Positions 46,828 to 57,715 of a DNA stretch of 64,000 nt are shown one piece after another. The translations under genes and the position numbers were made by a program. Below the pieces are notes generated by a model. It searched no databases, had not been told where the DNA came from, and was given only the letters and a program-made list of their open reading frames with translations. Numbering within the stretch: position 1 is the stretch's first letter; each line of letters opens with the position of its first letter. The DNA comes from Ochotona curzoniae (Eukaryota > Chordata > Mammalia > Lagomorpha > Ochotonidae), in NCBI RefSeq assembly GCF_017591425.1, contig NW_024466512.1, forward strand, positions 19,459,501 through 19,523,500, in the 5' to 3' direction.

Positions 46828-48483
46828 ATGGCTGTGGGGCTCTTCCGGGTGTGCCTGGTAGTGGTGACAGCCATCATCAACCACCCGCTGCTGTTCCCAC
46901 GGGAGAACGCCACCGTCCCCGAGAATGAGGAAGAGATCATCCGCAAGATGCAGGCGCACCAGGAGAAGCTGCAGCTGGAACAGTTGCGCCTGGAGGAAGA
47001 GGTGGCGCGGCTGGCAGCTGAGAAAGAAGCTGCAGAGCAGGTGGTAGACGAAGGACAGCAGCAGAATGACACCCGTGCGGCCTGGGACCTCTGGAGCACC
47101 CTCTGCATGATCCTCTTTCTGCTCATCGAGGTGTGGCGGCAGGACCACCAGGATGGGTCCTCCCTTGAGTACCCGGGTGGCGATGAAGATGAGCTGCCCA
47201 GCCTCGGGGGCACCCCCTTACAGGGCCTCACCCTGCCCAACAAGGCCACCCTCAGCCACTTCTATGAACGCTGCATTCGGGGGTCCACAGCGGATGCCGC
47301 CCGCACCCGTGAGTTTGTGGAAGGCTTCGTGGATGACCTGCTGGAAGCCCTACGGAGCATCTGTAACAGGGACAGTGACATGGAGGTAGAAGACTTCATC
47401 GGTGTGGATAGCATGTACGAGAACTGGCAGGTAGACCGGCCGCTGCTATGCCACCTCTTTGTGCCATTCACGCCCCCTGAGCCCTACCGCTTCCACCCAG
47501 AGCTCTGGTGCTCCAGCCGCCCGGTACCCCTGGACCGCCAGGGCTATGCCCAGATCAAAGTGGTCCGGGCTGATGGGGATGCCCAGGGCTGCATCTGTGG
47601 CAAGACCAAACTCGGAGAGGATATGCTATGTCTCCTGCATGGTAAGAACAAGACAGCAGTGCAGTCTGAAGATGGTGGCCTGGAAGACCTCCTTTGCGCT
47701 GCAGAGTCCCCGTTTCTGGACAGCATGCAGGTCATGAAATGGTTCCAGACGGCCCTCACTAAAGCCTGGCACCGTATTGCCCACAAGTATGAGTTCGACC
47801 TAGCATTTGGCCAGTTGGAAACTCCTGGATCCCTGAAGATCAAGTTCCGCTCCGGGAAGTTCATGCCCTTTCAGCTGATGCCTGTGATCCAGTGTGATGA
47901 CTCAGACCTGTACTTCATCTCCCACCTTTCCTCTGGGGAGGTCGCAGCCTCCAGCACTGACTGGCTCCTGTCCTTTGCTGTCTACGAACGCCACTTCCTG
48001 AGGATGATGCTGAAGGCCTTACCCGAGGGTGCCTGCCACCTGAGCTGCCTGCAGATTGCATGCTTCTTGCTGTCCAAGCAGAACCGCCTGACTGGCCCCA
48101 GTGGGCTCAGCAGCTACCACCTAAAGACGGCCCTGCTACACCTGCTGCTGTCCCGGCGGGCAGCTGACTGGCAGGCCTCACAGCTGGATGTGCGTCTGCA
48201 TGAACTGCTACGCTTCCTGGAGAAGAGCCTGCTTGAGAAGAAGCTCCCTCACTTTTTCCTTGGCAACCGCAAGGTGCCCGAGGCCATGGGACTCCCGGAG
48301 GCCGTGCACAGGGCCGAGCCTCTCAACCTCTTCCGGCCCTTCGTCCTGCAGCGGAGTCTCTACCGGAAGACTGTGGATTCCTTCTATGAGATGCTCAAGA
48401 ATGCCCCGGCGCTCATTGCTGAGTATTCCCTACATGTCCCCTCAGACCATGCCATCCTGCCCCCAAAAGCTGTCATCTTGTAG
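46828..48483 (+). CDS. ITPRIP: ITPRIP (DANGER), IP3 receptor-interacting protein, single coding exon
   Basis: ITPRIP binds inositol 1,4,5-trisphosphate receptors and increases their inhibition by calcium; it also binds DAPK1 (family knowledge). The frame encodes 551 residues against about 547 in human. Residues 1-18 are a hydrophobic N-terminal signal-like segment; Asn27-Ala-Thr and Asn80-Asp-Thr are glycosylation sequons; about 33-79 is a Glu/Gln/Leu-rich coiled coil; 86-103 (WDLWSTLCMILFLLIEVW) is a membrane segment; an acidic linker and a Mab-21-type domain, about 200-530, follow, with motifs such as WFQTALTKAWHRIAHKYEF and FYEMLKNAPALIAEYSLHVP. The ATG at 46828 has a GCCATGG context and follows the splice acceptor by 13 bases; the open frame upstream to 46693 is intronic. 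No frameshift is seen. The sequence is GC-rich compared with the flanking introns. Confidence 0.96.
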   Translation: MAVGLFRVCLVVVTAIINHPLLFPRENATVPENEEEIIRKMQAHQEKLQLEQLRLEEEVARLAAEKEAAEQVVDEGQQQNDTRAAWDLWSTLCMILFLLIEVWRQDHQDGSSLEYPGGDEDELPSLGGTPLQGLTLPNKATLSHFYERCIRGSTADAARTREFVEGFVDDLLEALRSICNRDSDMEVEDFIGVDSMYENWQVDRPLLCHLFVPFTPPEPYRFHPELWCSSRPVPLDRQGYAQIKVVRADGDAQGCICGKTKLGEDMLCLLHGKNKTAVQSEDGGLEDLLCAAESPFLDSMQVMKWFQTALTKAWHRIAHKYEFDLAFGQLETPGSLKIKFRSGKFMPFQLMPVIQCDDSDLYFISHLSSGEVAASSTDWLLSFAVYERHFLRMMLKALPEGACHLSCLQIACFLLSKQNRLTGPSGLSSYHLKTALLHLLLSRRAADWQASQLDVRLHELLRFLEKSLLEKKLPHFFLGNRKVPEAMGLPEAVHRAEPLNLFRPFVLQRSLYRKTVDSFYEMLKNAPALIAEYSLHVPSDHAILPPKAVIL

Positions 48484-49928
48484 GACCAGGATGAGGGCCA
48501 TCCCACGGCCACACCTGTGGCACCTGCAAGCCTTGTCCTGGAAACATGGCAGGCTAGGTTGGAGCTGAGGTTCAGTCTGCCAGGAAGCCAGGTCCTACCG
48601 TATAGATGAAACAGAATAGCAACTGGAAGCTGGTTACTCTCATGCCTTCAGGACCTGCTGGCCAAGCCATCCAGGTTCAGGGACTAATTGTGTGCAGTGT
48701 ACTTTAGGCTCACCATGGACGGTCAAGATGAATGACAGGGTACTCTGGACCTTGAGTTGGAATGAGTACAAGTGATGATTCAGGTGCAATTTGTTCTGCA
48801 TCTCTTGTCGGCAGAGGATCTACAAGTGAACTGTGGGAACTCAGGCTCAGACCTGGCACCCCTATTGTCTGAAACGCTTGGCCCAGCCATCCACACCACT
48901 CCACTAGCAGACACAGAAGTGGAAATTGCCAACCACTGATCCTCATCCTGCATAGAAGTTGGGGTCTCCTGGTAGTTGTCACTTGTTTTATACTATTTGG
49001 AGAAAAGACCCAGTGACCCACGAATGTGTCTACAGAAATGAGTCCTAGGTACCAGAGGAGCTTAACATTGGCTACCTTGTCAGCTACAAGGGTGCCCCCT
49101 TTCCACACGCATTGTGTCCTGAGTCCCACTGGGTGACCTTAACATGTTGAGTACCTGCTCAACAGCACCTCACCTCTCTTTTGTGGCCAGTGCTCATCTC
49201 CATGATCACCCGTGGAGGAGGTGGGCAGTGCTGAAGGTGGAGGGTAGTCCAGAGAAAGGCTCAAGGAGACAGAGCCTGGTACCACAGTGTGGAGGTCCAC
49301 TTGCGATCTGACAAAGTCAGATGGTCAGAGCCCAGGGTGAGGGATGTTGTAGCCTTGGTTGTCCTTGGGGTCCCAACCGTAGGGCATGACTTGCTTGGCA
49401 GCAAGAGCTCCAGTGTGCAGGACTGTCAGCCAGCCCATCCTCTGTCCATGGGCCTTGCTGGCCATAGAGATGACCAGATGCAAAGGGCCTGGCAGGGCAG
49501 ATTCAGATTCACATAGCTGCCAACATAGCCCCTAGATCTCAGGGTCTCAGTAACACCCACAGGGGACCAAAGCAGAGGACATGAGAATGGGGAGCTCAGC
49601 TGTACCCTCTCTCTTCTGCCAGTGTATGTCCTGGCACACACTGCCTTCCAGATAACATCACCCCAAGTGGCCAGGGCTACCTAGACCATTTCTCACACAT
49701 CCTGAGAAAGCTCAAGAAGCTGGACTATGAGCGTGCCAGGGTTCACTCCCAGCAGGAGCCTCGGTTGTGACAAGGGCCACAGAGCCTGCAAGAAACCTCC
49801 CTGTGAGATCTGCACAGGTACTGGGTCTGCCTGTCTGGAGTCACGGCTGCCAGTTGGGCACCCCTAGCAGTGCACCCACTCAAGTGTGTCTCTACCAGGA
49901 CTCATTCACAGAACTAGAACTGTTTTCC

Positions 49929-49937
49929 TTATTTATT
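49929..49937 (+). promoter_or_regulatory. AU-rich element UUAUUUAUU
   Basis: TTATTTATT fits the UUAUUUA(U/A)(U/A) destabilising nonamer bound by TTP-family proteins. Confidence 0.6.
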
Positions 49938-50196
49938 ATCACTTGTGCCTTGCCCCTCTCCATCCGTATCCTGTTGTGTTTTGAAGAGGCCCTGGCCACC
50001 GAGGACCGGCCACCAGGCGTTGAGCCTGAGCCCAGCTCTTTGGCCTTCCCTTTGCTGTCGGCAGAGAGCTGGCTGTGCACAGTCCCTTCTAGTTTCTTGT
50101 TTATGCAGAGACTACAGGACTCAGCGGGAACCGGGCATCTTTTACGCACTGCTTCTGAAACAGACAGCAGTGGGGCTTGGAGTGTTTCATGCTGCC

Positions 50197-50205
50197 TTAT
50201 TTATA
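50197..50205 (+). promoter_or_regulatory. AU-rich element UUAUUUAUA
   Basis: TTATTTATA is a second nonamer match, 12 bases before the polyadenylation hexamer. Confidence 0.55.
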
Positions 50206-50216
50206 CAGAAGGGAGA

Positions 50217-50222
50217 ATTAAA
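50217..50222 (+). terminator. ITPRIP: ITPRIP polyadenylation signal ATTAAA
   Basis: ATTAAA, the commonest variant hexamer, is followed after about 25 bases by a GT-rich stretch (CGGTGTTTGTTTTTTG), the expected downstream element. A distal site cannot be excluded. Confidence 0.7.
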
Positions 50223-53200
50223 TTCTTGTGAGAAGTAGAAACGGTCACGGTGTTTGTTTTTTGCCTACAGGAAGTCTGGGACCTCCTGGGGTAGAGTCAG
50301 GACAGAATGTATTGCCTAATGACTGGCAACAGCTTTCACTCTTTTATTTCTACACTTGCAGTAAACTTGTTCACCAAACAGAACATGTCTGGGCTGTTTT
50401 CAGGCCACTGTGCACTGCTCGCAGAGTGCTAGGCTCTTCCCAGAACTGATGTGTGCAATAAGATGGGGAGCTGGGGGGGCCACAGGAAGCCTTTGAGTTT
50501 GGAAGAAAGTGTCTTTAAGGTGAAGAGTCCTGGTCCTTGGGGGCCTGTGTTCTTCCCTGCCGTCCTTCTCTGTTTCTTTCCCTTCCCAAAGATGCTGGGT
50601 CATGCCCCACATCTGCATGCTTGCTGTGTAGAATGGCCCAGGACTGTCTTTGCTGTACCTGCTGACAGGATGCAATGCATGGGGTTGGCCCAAGGTCAAG
50701 TGGTGAGTTAGGTCCAGGGAGCACCTTGCTTGGGGCAAGAAGCTACAGATGGAGGGTTGGCTTGTGTTCAAGGGTATTGTCAGGGCCCACTGCCCAGACT
50801 CCACACTGAACCTAACAAGGCTAGAAACTAGTCTTGAGTGGCCAGGTACCAGCTCTGTTGAATGCTTTTCACTTCATTTCAAATGGGGAGTTAGAATCCA
50901 AGCAGACTTCTTCCCTACAGAGCTCCTGGGTGATAGACCCAGGAGAAGCCAACAAGCCTGCCTAGGATCAGCTACCCAACAAGCCGTTCATGCATGCATC
51001 CCCACACACACTGGTGGCAGGAGAAACTCAGGCAGGCAAAAGAAGGTGAACCCTCCTCCCTAGCAGGCCACTAAGGGCCCATGGGCATCTATCAGGAGCA
51101 TCAAGCATCTGAGGTGTTGCAGAAGTTAGGAAAAATGAGTAGAGCAAGCCTCGCTTTCTTCCTTTCCACGGTGATGTCGTCATGCTTCCTAATTTTTCTG
51201 GACACCTTTTCTAACATTTGGCCCTAGCTGGTTCTTTACAACAGCTGCTGCTTCTCCCACTGTGTGGCAGGTGCCCCCATTTCCCCAGCTGCCTCTACTG
51301 AGGAACATTAGCTCTGTCCCCACCTTTCCTGTGTAAACATTGCCATGAACATCTATGAGCAAAGATCCTGCCTACCCTAGTACCCACTGTGTTCTAGACA
51401 TGCCAGCTTGCTGGATGTGATTCACCACCAAGCATCTTACCACAAAAAGAAACTGTTAACTCTGTTACTCAGTCCTTGTGATGCAAGAGTGAGGAACAGG
51501 TGTTTGAACGTGTACTGGGCTACAGCATGCCATCTACTTGGGCGAGCACTGTGTGGAGAACAGAAGCATAAGATAAGGGCTCTAAGCAATGGGTCTGCTC
51601 AGAAGACACAGTACCCAGTAGCGGCCAACCAAGAGAGCAACGAAGGAGGCTTAAGTGAAAGTGAAAATTGCAGCCCTGAGGTTGAGAGCAGCCAGGTCAG
51701 CCATGCAGCTTCCTTACACTCGGAAAATGTGACGCGTGTTCCCAAAATACTCGTCCTCCACCCATCTGAACCCAGGGCTGGTTTATTTCCTCCTTTTGGG
51801 GGTGGGGGAGGCTTGCTTTAATAGCATCACTTTGATGTTTCTCTGCAGCCCTACGCATAAACCAGAAAGTCAAACAGTCAACAATGCATTCTCTCCTGTG
51901 TGCCTAAAGCCATATAAACCCTGGGTGTTGCAAGACATTTGTGTTTCTGGTGGGAAAAGGTTAAGTGAAAGTACAAAATGAGGACTGGGGGTAGCAGTGG
52001 GAAAGGAGTTGGGAACTTGTTCTCATCTGCTGCTTTATACCCCCCTGACCAGTGATATTTTGGGTTTCTCTTAAGATAACTTTCTTCAAAATAGAAAGCA
52101 AAGACCCACTTCCTGTTGCTTTTTACCAGCCAAACCTGGCTGTCTTCCCATCTGATGGGAGATGACACCCACAGCCCCATCAACCTTATTATTGCCCTAC
52201 TCCTGGAGGGTGGGCTGAGCTATCTTAGACCAAAGTTCTCCTGGGCCAGTGGTTACACTCCCCTCCCCAACCCCCCTGAGCCCCAAGGACTGGCAGAGAC
52301 CTTGAGTCTCTTCCCATAGGCATAGCAAGTGCTAAGTCAGGTCCCCAGAGGTCTGCAAGCTACAGGTCAGCGCCAAGATCTCCCAGCTGAGGACAATGAG
52401 TCAACCCACAGAAGCCCTGCCTAATTCCTCCACAGGAATCAGGGCCATGGGGGATGCCCTAAGTATAGCCAGATTCAAGCCAGGAAGTTGGTCAGAGTGA
52501 TTAGACCTCTTGGCATCCACAGCTGTGCCCCACACAGGTCCTAAAAAACTCAGATTTGTTTCCTCCTTTCCGTATGTTATGGTCCAGCCAGGCAGGGATG
52601 CTAGCTAGACAAACTCCATACTTACAGAACACAGGAGTCATACAGCATACATGTTCAGTTCAACACTTGATGAGCCAGAGAAAGGAGGAGCAGGCCGTGG
52701 GCCCTCAAGCCCAGGCCCAGTGCTACAACCCAGTAGGTAGGGAGGTCTATGTGAGGTCCCATGAACAGATGTTCTGACTTCTGAAAGCTTTGACTCTGGG
52801 TCCCAATCCTAGCATAGCACATCCCCCAAGTTTCTATGAGCCTGAGTCTTGCATCAGTCTCCTCAACTATAAATATTGCCTGCATCAGAAGGAGAACGAG
52901 AAGATGAAGGGAAAAGTATGTGTGAAGCCCTGGACAAGAAAATCAGCCGCAGACACTACCTGGAGCTCCCCAAAGCTCCTCACCCCCTCCCCTCCGGTGG
53001 TGCCCAGGCTGGCTCGACAGAACCTCCTGGCACGCCCAAGTCTGTCTTCCCCAGGGCACACTCTGCACATAGCATGGGACCTGCAGGAACCACTTCCTCC
53101 AGGCCTCCCTCAGCGTCAGTGTCAATGCCAGATGCTCAGGAAATGCGTGTGATCCTCATGGGAGGTGTCTGGGGTATCAATCCCACCCAAGTTGAAGGAA

Positions 53201-53284
53201 ATTGAGAGGGGGGCTTTACTACTGCCATGGTGACCCTTTCACTCTCTCTGTCTCCTGGCAAGACAGCTAGAGCTGAGACCCGCA

Positions 53285-53298
53285 ATTGCCATGGCAAC
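53285..53298. promoter_or_regulatory. X-box-like palindrome ATTGCCATGGCAAC
   Basis: 13 of 14 positions match the palindromic X-box GTTGCCATGGCAAC. It is in the ITPRIP-GSTO2 intergenic interval. Confidence 0.4.
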
Positions 53299-53724
53299 GA
53301 GGGAGCAGAGCCAGGAATCTGGCCGGATGTTCATGTTGTTCCAGAGATGTAAATCCCTCCTCTGGACAGCCAAGGGGCGGGGGTGGGACATCACATCATC
53401 CATCCAGTGCTGTATTCCTACACTTGCTCATTCACAAAGCATATCCATGTTCTGTGCTAGATCCTGGGCAAACCAAACCAAGCAGGACAGGATTCCTCCT
53501 TTGAGAGGGCTCCTGGTCCAGATGGGCAGAAGAGGAAGGCCAGGAAGTGAGAGTGTAGACTCAGGGCAGGGCGGGGGGCAGCAAATCAGAGCACAGGCTC
53601 CTGGGACAGATGTTTGGCACTGCAGTCACATCACTGCTAGCAGCGTCTGCAACCCTCTGCACAGAACCCGTGTCTGAATTCCAGTTCTGCTCTCTGTGCC
53701 ACTTCCTGCTTGTGCTCATGCTGG

Positions 53725-53875
53725 GTGGCCACAGGTGATGGCTCAACTGCTTAACTCCCTGCCACCTGTGTGGCAGATCTGAACTGAGTTATAGGCTCCT
53801 GGCTGTGGTCTAGCCCAGCCCTGAACATTGCAAGCATTTGGAGACAGGAGTGATCTCTGCCTTTCAAATTAAAAA
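53725..53875 (+). repeat. C-type SINE, old, 5'-truncated
   Basis: CTCCCTGCCACCTGTGTGGC and TGGAGACAGGAGTGATCTC followed by GCCTTTCAAATTAAAAATG; only the 3' half is recognisable. Confidence 0.5.
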
Positions 53876-53879
53876 TGAT

Positions 53880-54000
53880 CACAGGCTCTGCTCATCCCCA
53901 GCTATGTGACCCCACCTCAAAGCTTCAGTTTGCCTGTCTGGATCTGAAAGTAACCAGCACTCGCCTCCTGAGACTGAGCTGTGAACAACTAAATTGTGGT
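53880..54000 (+). repeat. MIR fragment
   Basis: CTATGTGACCCCACCTCAAAG and TTCAGTTTGCCTGTCTGGATC fit the 'tgtgaccttgggcaa...tcagtttcctcatctg' order loosely. Confidence 0.4.
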
Positions 54001-54514
54001 ACTTGCTCCAAACACACAGAGCCTCCATCTACTCTCACTCTACCCCAGGCTCCCTCCTCCATGACCCAAAGTGCCCTGTCCTGGGTTAGAGCTTCTAGCA
54101 GGGCCTCCTCAGAAGAACCCCAGCTGACTCCTCCTCTGGCCCACCAAGCTAAGTGTGCCCCACCTCCAGGGCCTGCCCTTCCTCACCACCTCCCTGCTGC
54201 CCTCCGTCACCAGGGGCCCTGTCTCAGTAGAACTCCTAGGAGGGCCTCTGTGTTAAGCAAATGAACAGCCAATGATCACTGATTTTAGAACTGAATTTTC
54301 AAACTACTCCGTGGAGCCCTGGGAGACAATGCCCCGAGAAAGGCCACTTCCAGCAGCGAGCGTTGTGCTGTGCCGAATGCTCACTGCCATGTGGGATTTC
54401 TGCCTGTCCAGGGTGAGCGGGTTCCCCTCCAGCCACAGGGCAGGAATCTCCCCTTTCCCAGCAAGCACCCTAGGGACACAGTCACTCACAGCCAGCATTC
54501 TCCATGAGGCCTGG

Positions 54515-54528
54515 GTGCCATGGCAACA
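54515..54528. promoter_or_regulatory. X-box-like palindrome GGTGCCATGGCAAC
   Basis: 13 of 14 positions match the palindromic X-box; 1.2 kb from the similar site at 53285. Confidence 0.4.
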
Positions 54529-55793
54529 GGGTGCCACATTTGGAGCAGATGGTGGCTCAGACTGCCCGCCACACACTACCTCCACTGCCAGCCCAGGCAC
54601 CTCACCAGCCTTGCTTCTGTCCAGCTGGCACAGGATAACACCTGGAAACCATTTACATGGTTCCAAATAGGCCTCAGAGCCAGCAGATGGCAGGACTGAG
54701 CTGAGACATGGAAGGCTGGTTCAGGCCAAATCCAAGGCAGGGACAGTGGACGGCTCCTGTACAGGTATAGACAAGGAAAGAATCTTGTGAGGGGGAAGGA
54801 AACGCTGAAAGGGGGTGTCTTTGCTTCTGCCTGCTGCCGCCAGCCCACCTCACACTGGCTGGAAGAGGAGGAAATAAACAGCATGGGACAGGCCTGGTTC
54901 CCTCCTCGAAGGAAGGCCACAGGCATTCCCGGCCTCAGGCACCAGCATATACACTCAGCTAGGCTCATGCTTTCTCATCCACTGCGGTGCTGCTTGGCTA
55001 AGGTAGCAGAGGGCCCCGGCATCCCCAGTGCAAGCAAGCAGCTCAAAGCCTGGTCTAGACCGAAGAGAAGCCTCCAGCAAGACAATGGAGAGGTATGTGG
55101 CTGCACTGGGGCAGGGCCTGTGCCTGTGTCAACTTCTTTCCTGAGGTGGCTTGGACCTGGTTCTTGACAGGGCACTGGGGGTCCTTGCCAGGGGGCCAGC
55201 TGGAAAGGTGTATGATGCAGATCCACCAGTGTGACCTTTGCCTGTGCTTGGCTCGGGGTGTGTCTGTTCCCTTCAGGCAGGATGCTGGCTTCAGAACATT
55301 CTGTGAAACATCCTGAGCCCTGCCAGCTCCTGTGACATCCTGACGTAGGGAGCCTGGGGTGATAAACGGCTGTTTTGCTTCCTGCTTTGGAATTCTTTCC
55401 AATCACGAGACCTTCTGGACCTCACAGGCCTGTGTCAGAATCTGAATGTGGATGATATATGCACGGCCACGTGGAGAGCAGCGTTCCTTGCCAAAAAAAT
55501 GAAGGAAGCCAGACTTGCTTCCTCTCTTGTTCCTCACTCCTTTCAAGCATCCTTCTCATCAGGGAAGTCTTTTGGGGGGCCTCCAGGTAGAGCCTGAACC
55601 TCAAGCTCTGCACCAGCATCAAGCGACCTGGAGAACAAGCTGGGCAGAGGTGATGGGGTCTGGAAGCACACAGGTTTTCTGAGCTGGGCTCACACCTTAG
55701 CAGTGTACCCTTGGGGAGAGGTACCGTATGCAGCTCCAGGACAGAGGAGTCAGACAAGCCATGATCTGGGGTTAATGCCTTTCCTGTTTCCAT

Positions 55794-55799
55794 TTTAAT
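55794..55799 (-). terminator. GSTO2: Possible GSTO2 polyadenylation signal (ATTAAA)
   Basis: ATTAAA on the minus strand lies about 102 bases past the stop codon. It would give a very short 3'UTR; a more distal site is equally possible, and no AATAAA on this strand is obvious nearby. Confidence 0.35.
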
Positions 55800-55900
55800 T
55801 GGGACCCTCAAAGAGAGGGAATGGAGATGGATTGACCCCTGCAGACCACTCCTGGAGCAGAATTGGAGCACAGCTGGTGACAGGGAAGGCATCATGATAC

Positions 55901-56060
55901 TCAGCAGACTAGCCCAAAGTCAAAGGCATTAGGATTGTTCTGGAAGTACAGATTCAAGAAGCCCAGAAAAATGTTCTTGTCTATGAGGAGGGCACAGACA
56001 GTAGGGTCCTGCTTCATGGCGGCGATCCACAGCCGAAGCGACGGGGTATGACTGACACAG
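55901..56060 (-). CDS. GSTO2: GSTO2 last coding exon
   Basis: 160 nt complete the Asp codon and encode [18 protein letters not shown] to DFGLVC, then TGA. The acceptor is TTTCCTGCTTTGCAG. Confidence 0.93.
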
Positions 56061-57099
56061 CTGCAAAGCAGGAAAGAAGTGTCAGCATGCGCAGGAGTGG
56101 CATGGGGAAGGGACACGGACTGAGCAGGTGGCACAGCCAGACAGCAGGTATACTAGGGGAATGCAGTTGGCCTGGCTTATCTTTGCAGCTGAGCACGATG
56201 GTTCACTGGCGGGAGATTTTGTTGGAGGACAGCTGAGTGTGTTTGGGCTGCAGAGGTTACCCCCAGCCCCCAGCCCCTAGAGAAGTCCCCATGGACAGAT
56301 GGCTCTCGGAAAAGCTATATTCCTCTGTGGCCCAACGAAGACAACCTTGGATGGGTGGACATTTAGGTCCACTATGGGTGGGGGTATCCCACCTGTGAAA
56401 TCACTGGGGCTAGCCCTGCCAAGGCAGCAGCACATAGGACTTAAAATTCAGTGCATCTGACTACAATACCCAGACAGCCACAACTCATTTGCCAGTACCC
56501 ACTGCATTACTGGCTGGGCCAGGGGCAGGTGCCAGCTCTCACCCAGATTCCCCCTTGCCCTGAGGGGGGGATGGAGAGGATGGGAACAGAGCATGTGTCT
56601 TGCCCGGACCCCACAACCACTCTCTCTCCTGTTACCACCACCCCTATGTGTTCACGGAGTCATGGTGTATGGGGACCACCTCACTTGTGCATTCCCACAT
56701 CAAGCACTTTGCTTCTTACAAGGGGTATTCTCATGTGGGGGTCCAAGATGGGTCGCTCTGCCCATGCCTCGCCTAGCAAGTAGGGTGGCCAGCTCTGAGG
56801 CTCTGTGGGGAGCTGGTGGATGTGGGCTCCCATCTGCCGAACCCTGGATCCAGGGTGTAAGAGCACCAGACAGGGGGTGGCTACTGGTAGCTGAGGAACC
56901 AGAGTGCCTGCTCTGAACATCCCAGAATGCTTTCCCACCAGGGGTGCTAAGTGTAGCCCTCAGAGTTCTCAGCCATAGGGCGCAAGGCTTACTCTGCTAT
57001 GCCGTACACATCCAGCCGCTCGAACCAGGGCCAGAACAGGTAGTCGATCATGGAGATGCAGTCACCCCCGAAGAAGGTAGTGTTCTGGTAGTCTAGAAT
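55901..57099 (-). CDS. GSTO2: GSTO2, last two exons (C-terminal 88 residues); 5' part beyond window
   Basis: Glutathione S-transferase omega-2 is a cytosolic enzyme with glutathione-dependent dehydroascorbate reductase and thioltransferase activity. Exons 56993-57099 and 55901-56060 join with a split Asp codon (GA|C) through GTAAGC and TTTGCAG, giving 267 nt with the stop TGA at 55903-55901. They encode most of the all-helical C-terminal domain: [41 protein letters not shown] and [20 protein letters not shown] and CVSHTP distinguish GSTO2 from GSTO1. The N-terminal thioredoxin fold with the catalytic cysteine is not in the window. The end has one residue more (Val before the last Cys) than the human protein I recall. 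No frameshift is seen. The earlier exons were not found between 57100 and 64000. Confidence 0.93.
56061..56992. other. GSTO2: GSTO2 last intron
   Basis: 932-bp intron without a recognisable repeat or extra exon. Confidence 0.8.
56993..57099 (-). CDS. GSTO2: GSTO2 penultimate exon
   Basis: 107 nt, from [12 protein letters not shown] to VYGIA plus GA of a split Asp codon. The acceptor is TGTGGTTTCAG; the donor is GTAAGC. The lead-in is phase 0. Confidence 0.92.
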
Positions 57100-57511
57100 C
57101 TGAAACCACAAACAAGGCCATGGTCAGCTAGACTGAGAGTCATCTAACCTGCAAGTCAGCTAACCCACACTCAACTCATCCCAGAGACAGAGAAATAACA
57201 TTTAGCTTTCCTAAGTGGGACACATCAATCCAGGCAGAAGAACATCCCGCAAAAAAGTTCCTGAAATTTTGAAAAAGCAAAGGAATTAAAAAAAACTCTG
57301 TTTTACTCAGCAGGGCATTCTTGGGACTGTCCTGGCCAAAAGCTATCACGCAGAGACATTAATGGGGCCTGTGCAGAGTCGTTGAGTAAAGTGGCTTCAT
57401 CATTCTGAGAATGAGTCAGTCCTCAGTAATGGATGCGTGCTTGGGATAGTTTCTAAACCTTTCCATCTACTCAAAGGACTAGGCTGCCTTTAGATAGAGA
57501 GACACTATTAT

Positions 57512-57528
57512 TTATATATATATATATA
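57512..57528. repeat. (TA)8 microsatellite
   Basis: TTATATATATATATATA, a short AT dinucleotide tract. Confidence 0.9.
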
Positions 57529-57639
57529 AATGCACAGATGGACACAGGACAAGTGCATACAATACCCTTCACTTACCCCCTCCTCCCCCGCCCCCAGTAC
57601 ATACACACAAGACCTTCTCAGGGCCAAGAGTGACTTGGG

Positions 57640-57715
57640 CCACCCACATCAAAACCACCTGGGATTCCAGAGGCAGCTACAGATTCTGGACCCCACCTCG
57701 GACAGGCGTTCCTCC
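57640..57715 (+). repeat. MER5A-like (hAT-Charlie) fragment
   Basis: CATCAAAACCACCTGGGATTC and AGATTCTGGACCCCACCTCGG resemble the 'catcagaatcacctgg...gattgctgggccccacc' core of MER5A. Confidence 0.4.

Larger units (their letters stand above)
46815..50242 (+). other. ITPRIP: ITPRIP terminal exon (coding plus 3'UTR)
   Basis: The acceptor is a long pyrimidine tract ending CCTATTCCCAG at 46804-46814. The exon holds 13 leader bases, the whole coding sequence and about 1.76 kb of 3'UTR. The 3' end is set at about 50242, 20 bases past the ATTAAA hexamer; the true cleavage site may differ by some bases. Confidence 0.85.
48484..50242 (+). other. ITPRIP: ITPRIP 3'UTR
   Basis: About 1.76 kb with no coding ORF worth calling. 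Two AU-rich nonamer-like elements lie in the last 320 bases. No SINE insertion is visible within it. Confidence 0.75.
50243..55790. other. Intergenic, ITPRIP to GSTO2
   Basis: 5.5 kb between convergent 3' ends. I see no gene. It has a diverged SINE at 53725-53875, a MIR fragment at 53880-54000, and two palindromic X-box-like sites at 53285 and 54515. 50250-53200 and 54000-55790 are otherwise unassigned; open frames there are not supported by homology. Confidence 0.6.

Noticed and set aside
54272..55402. Overlapping 110-145-codon frames on both strands in the ITPRIP-GSTO2 interval
   Set aside because: No homology, no consistent splice sites, and frames overlap on both strands as expected of GC-rich non-coding DNA.
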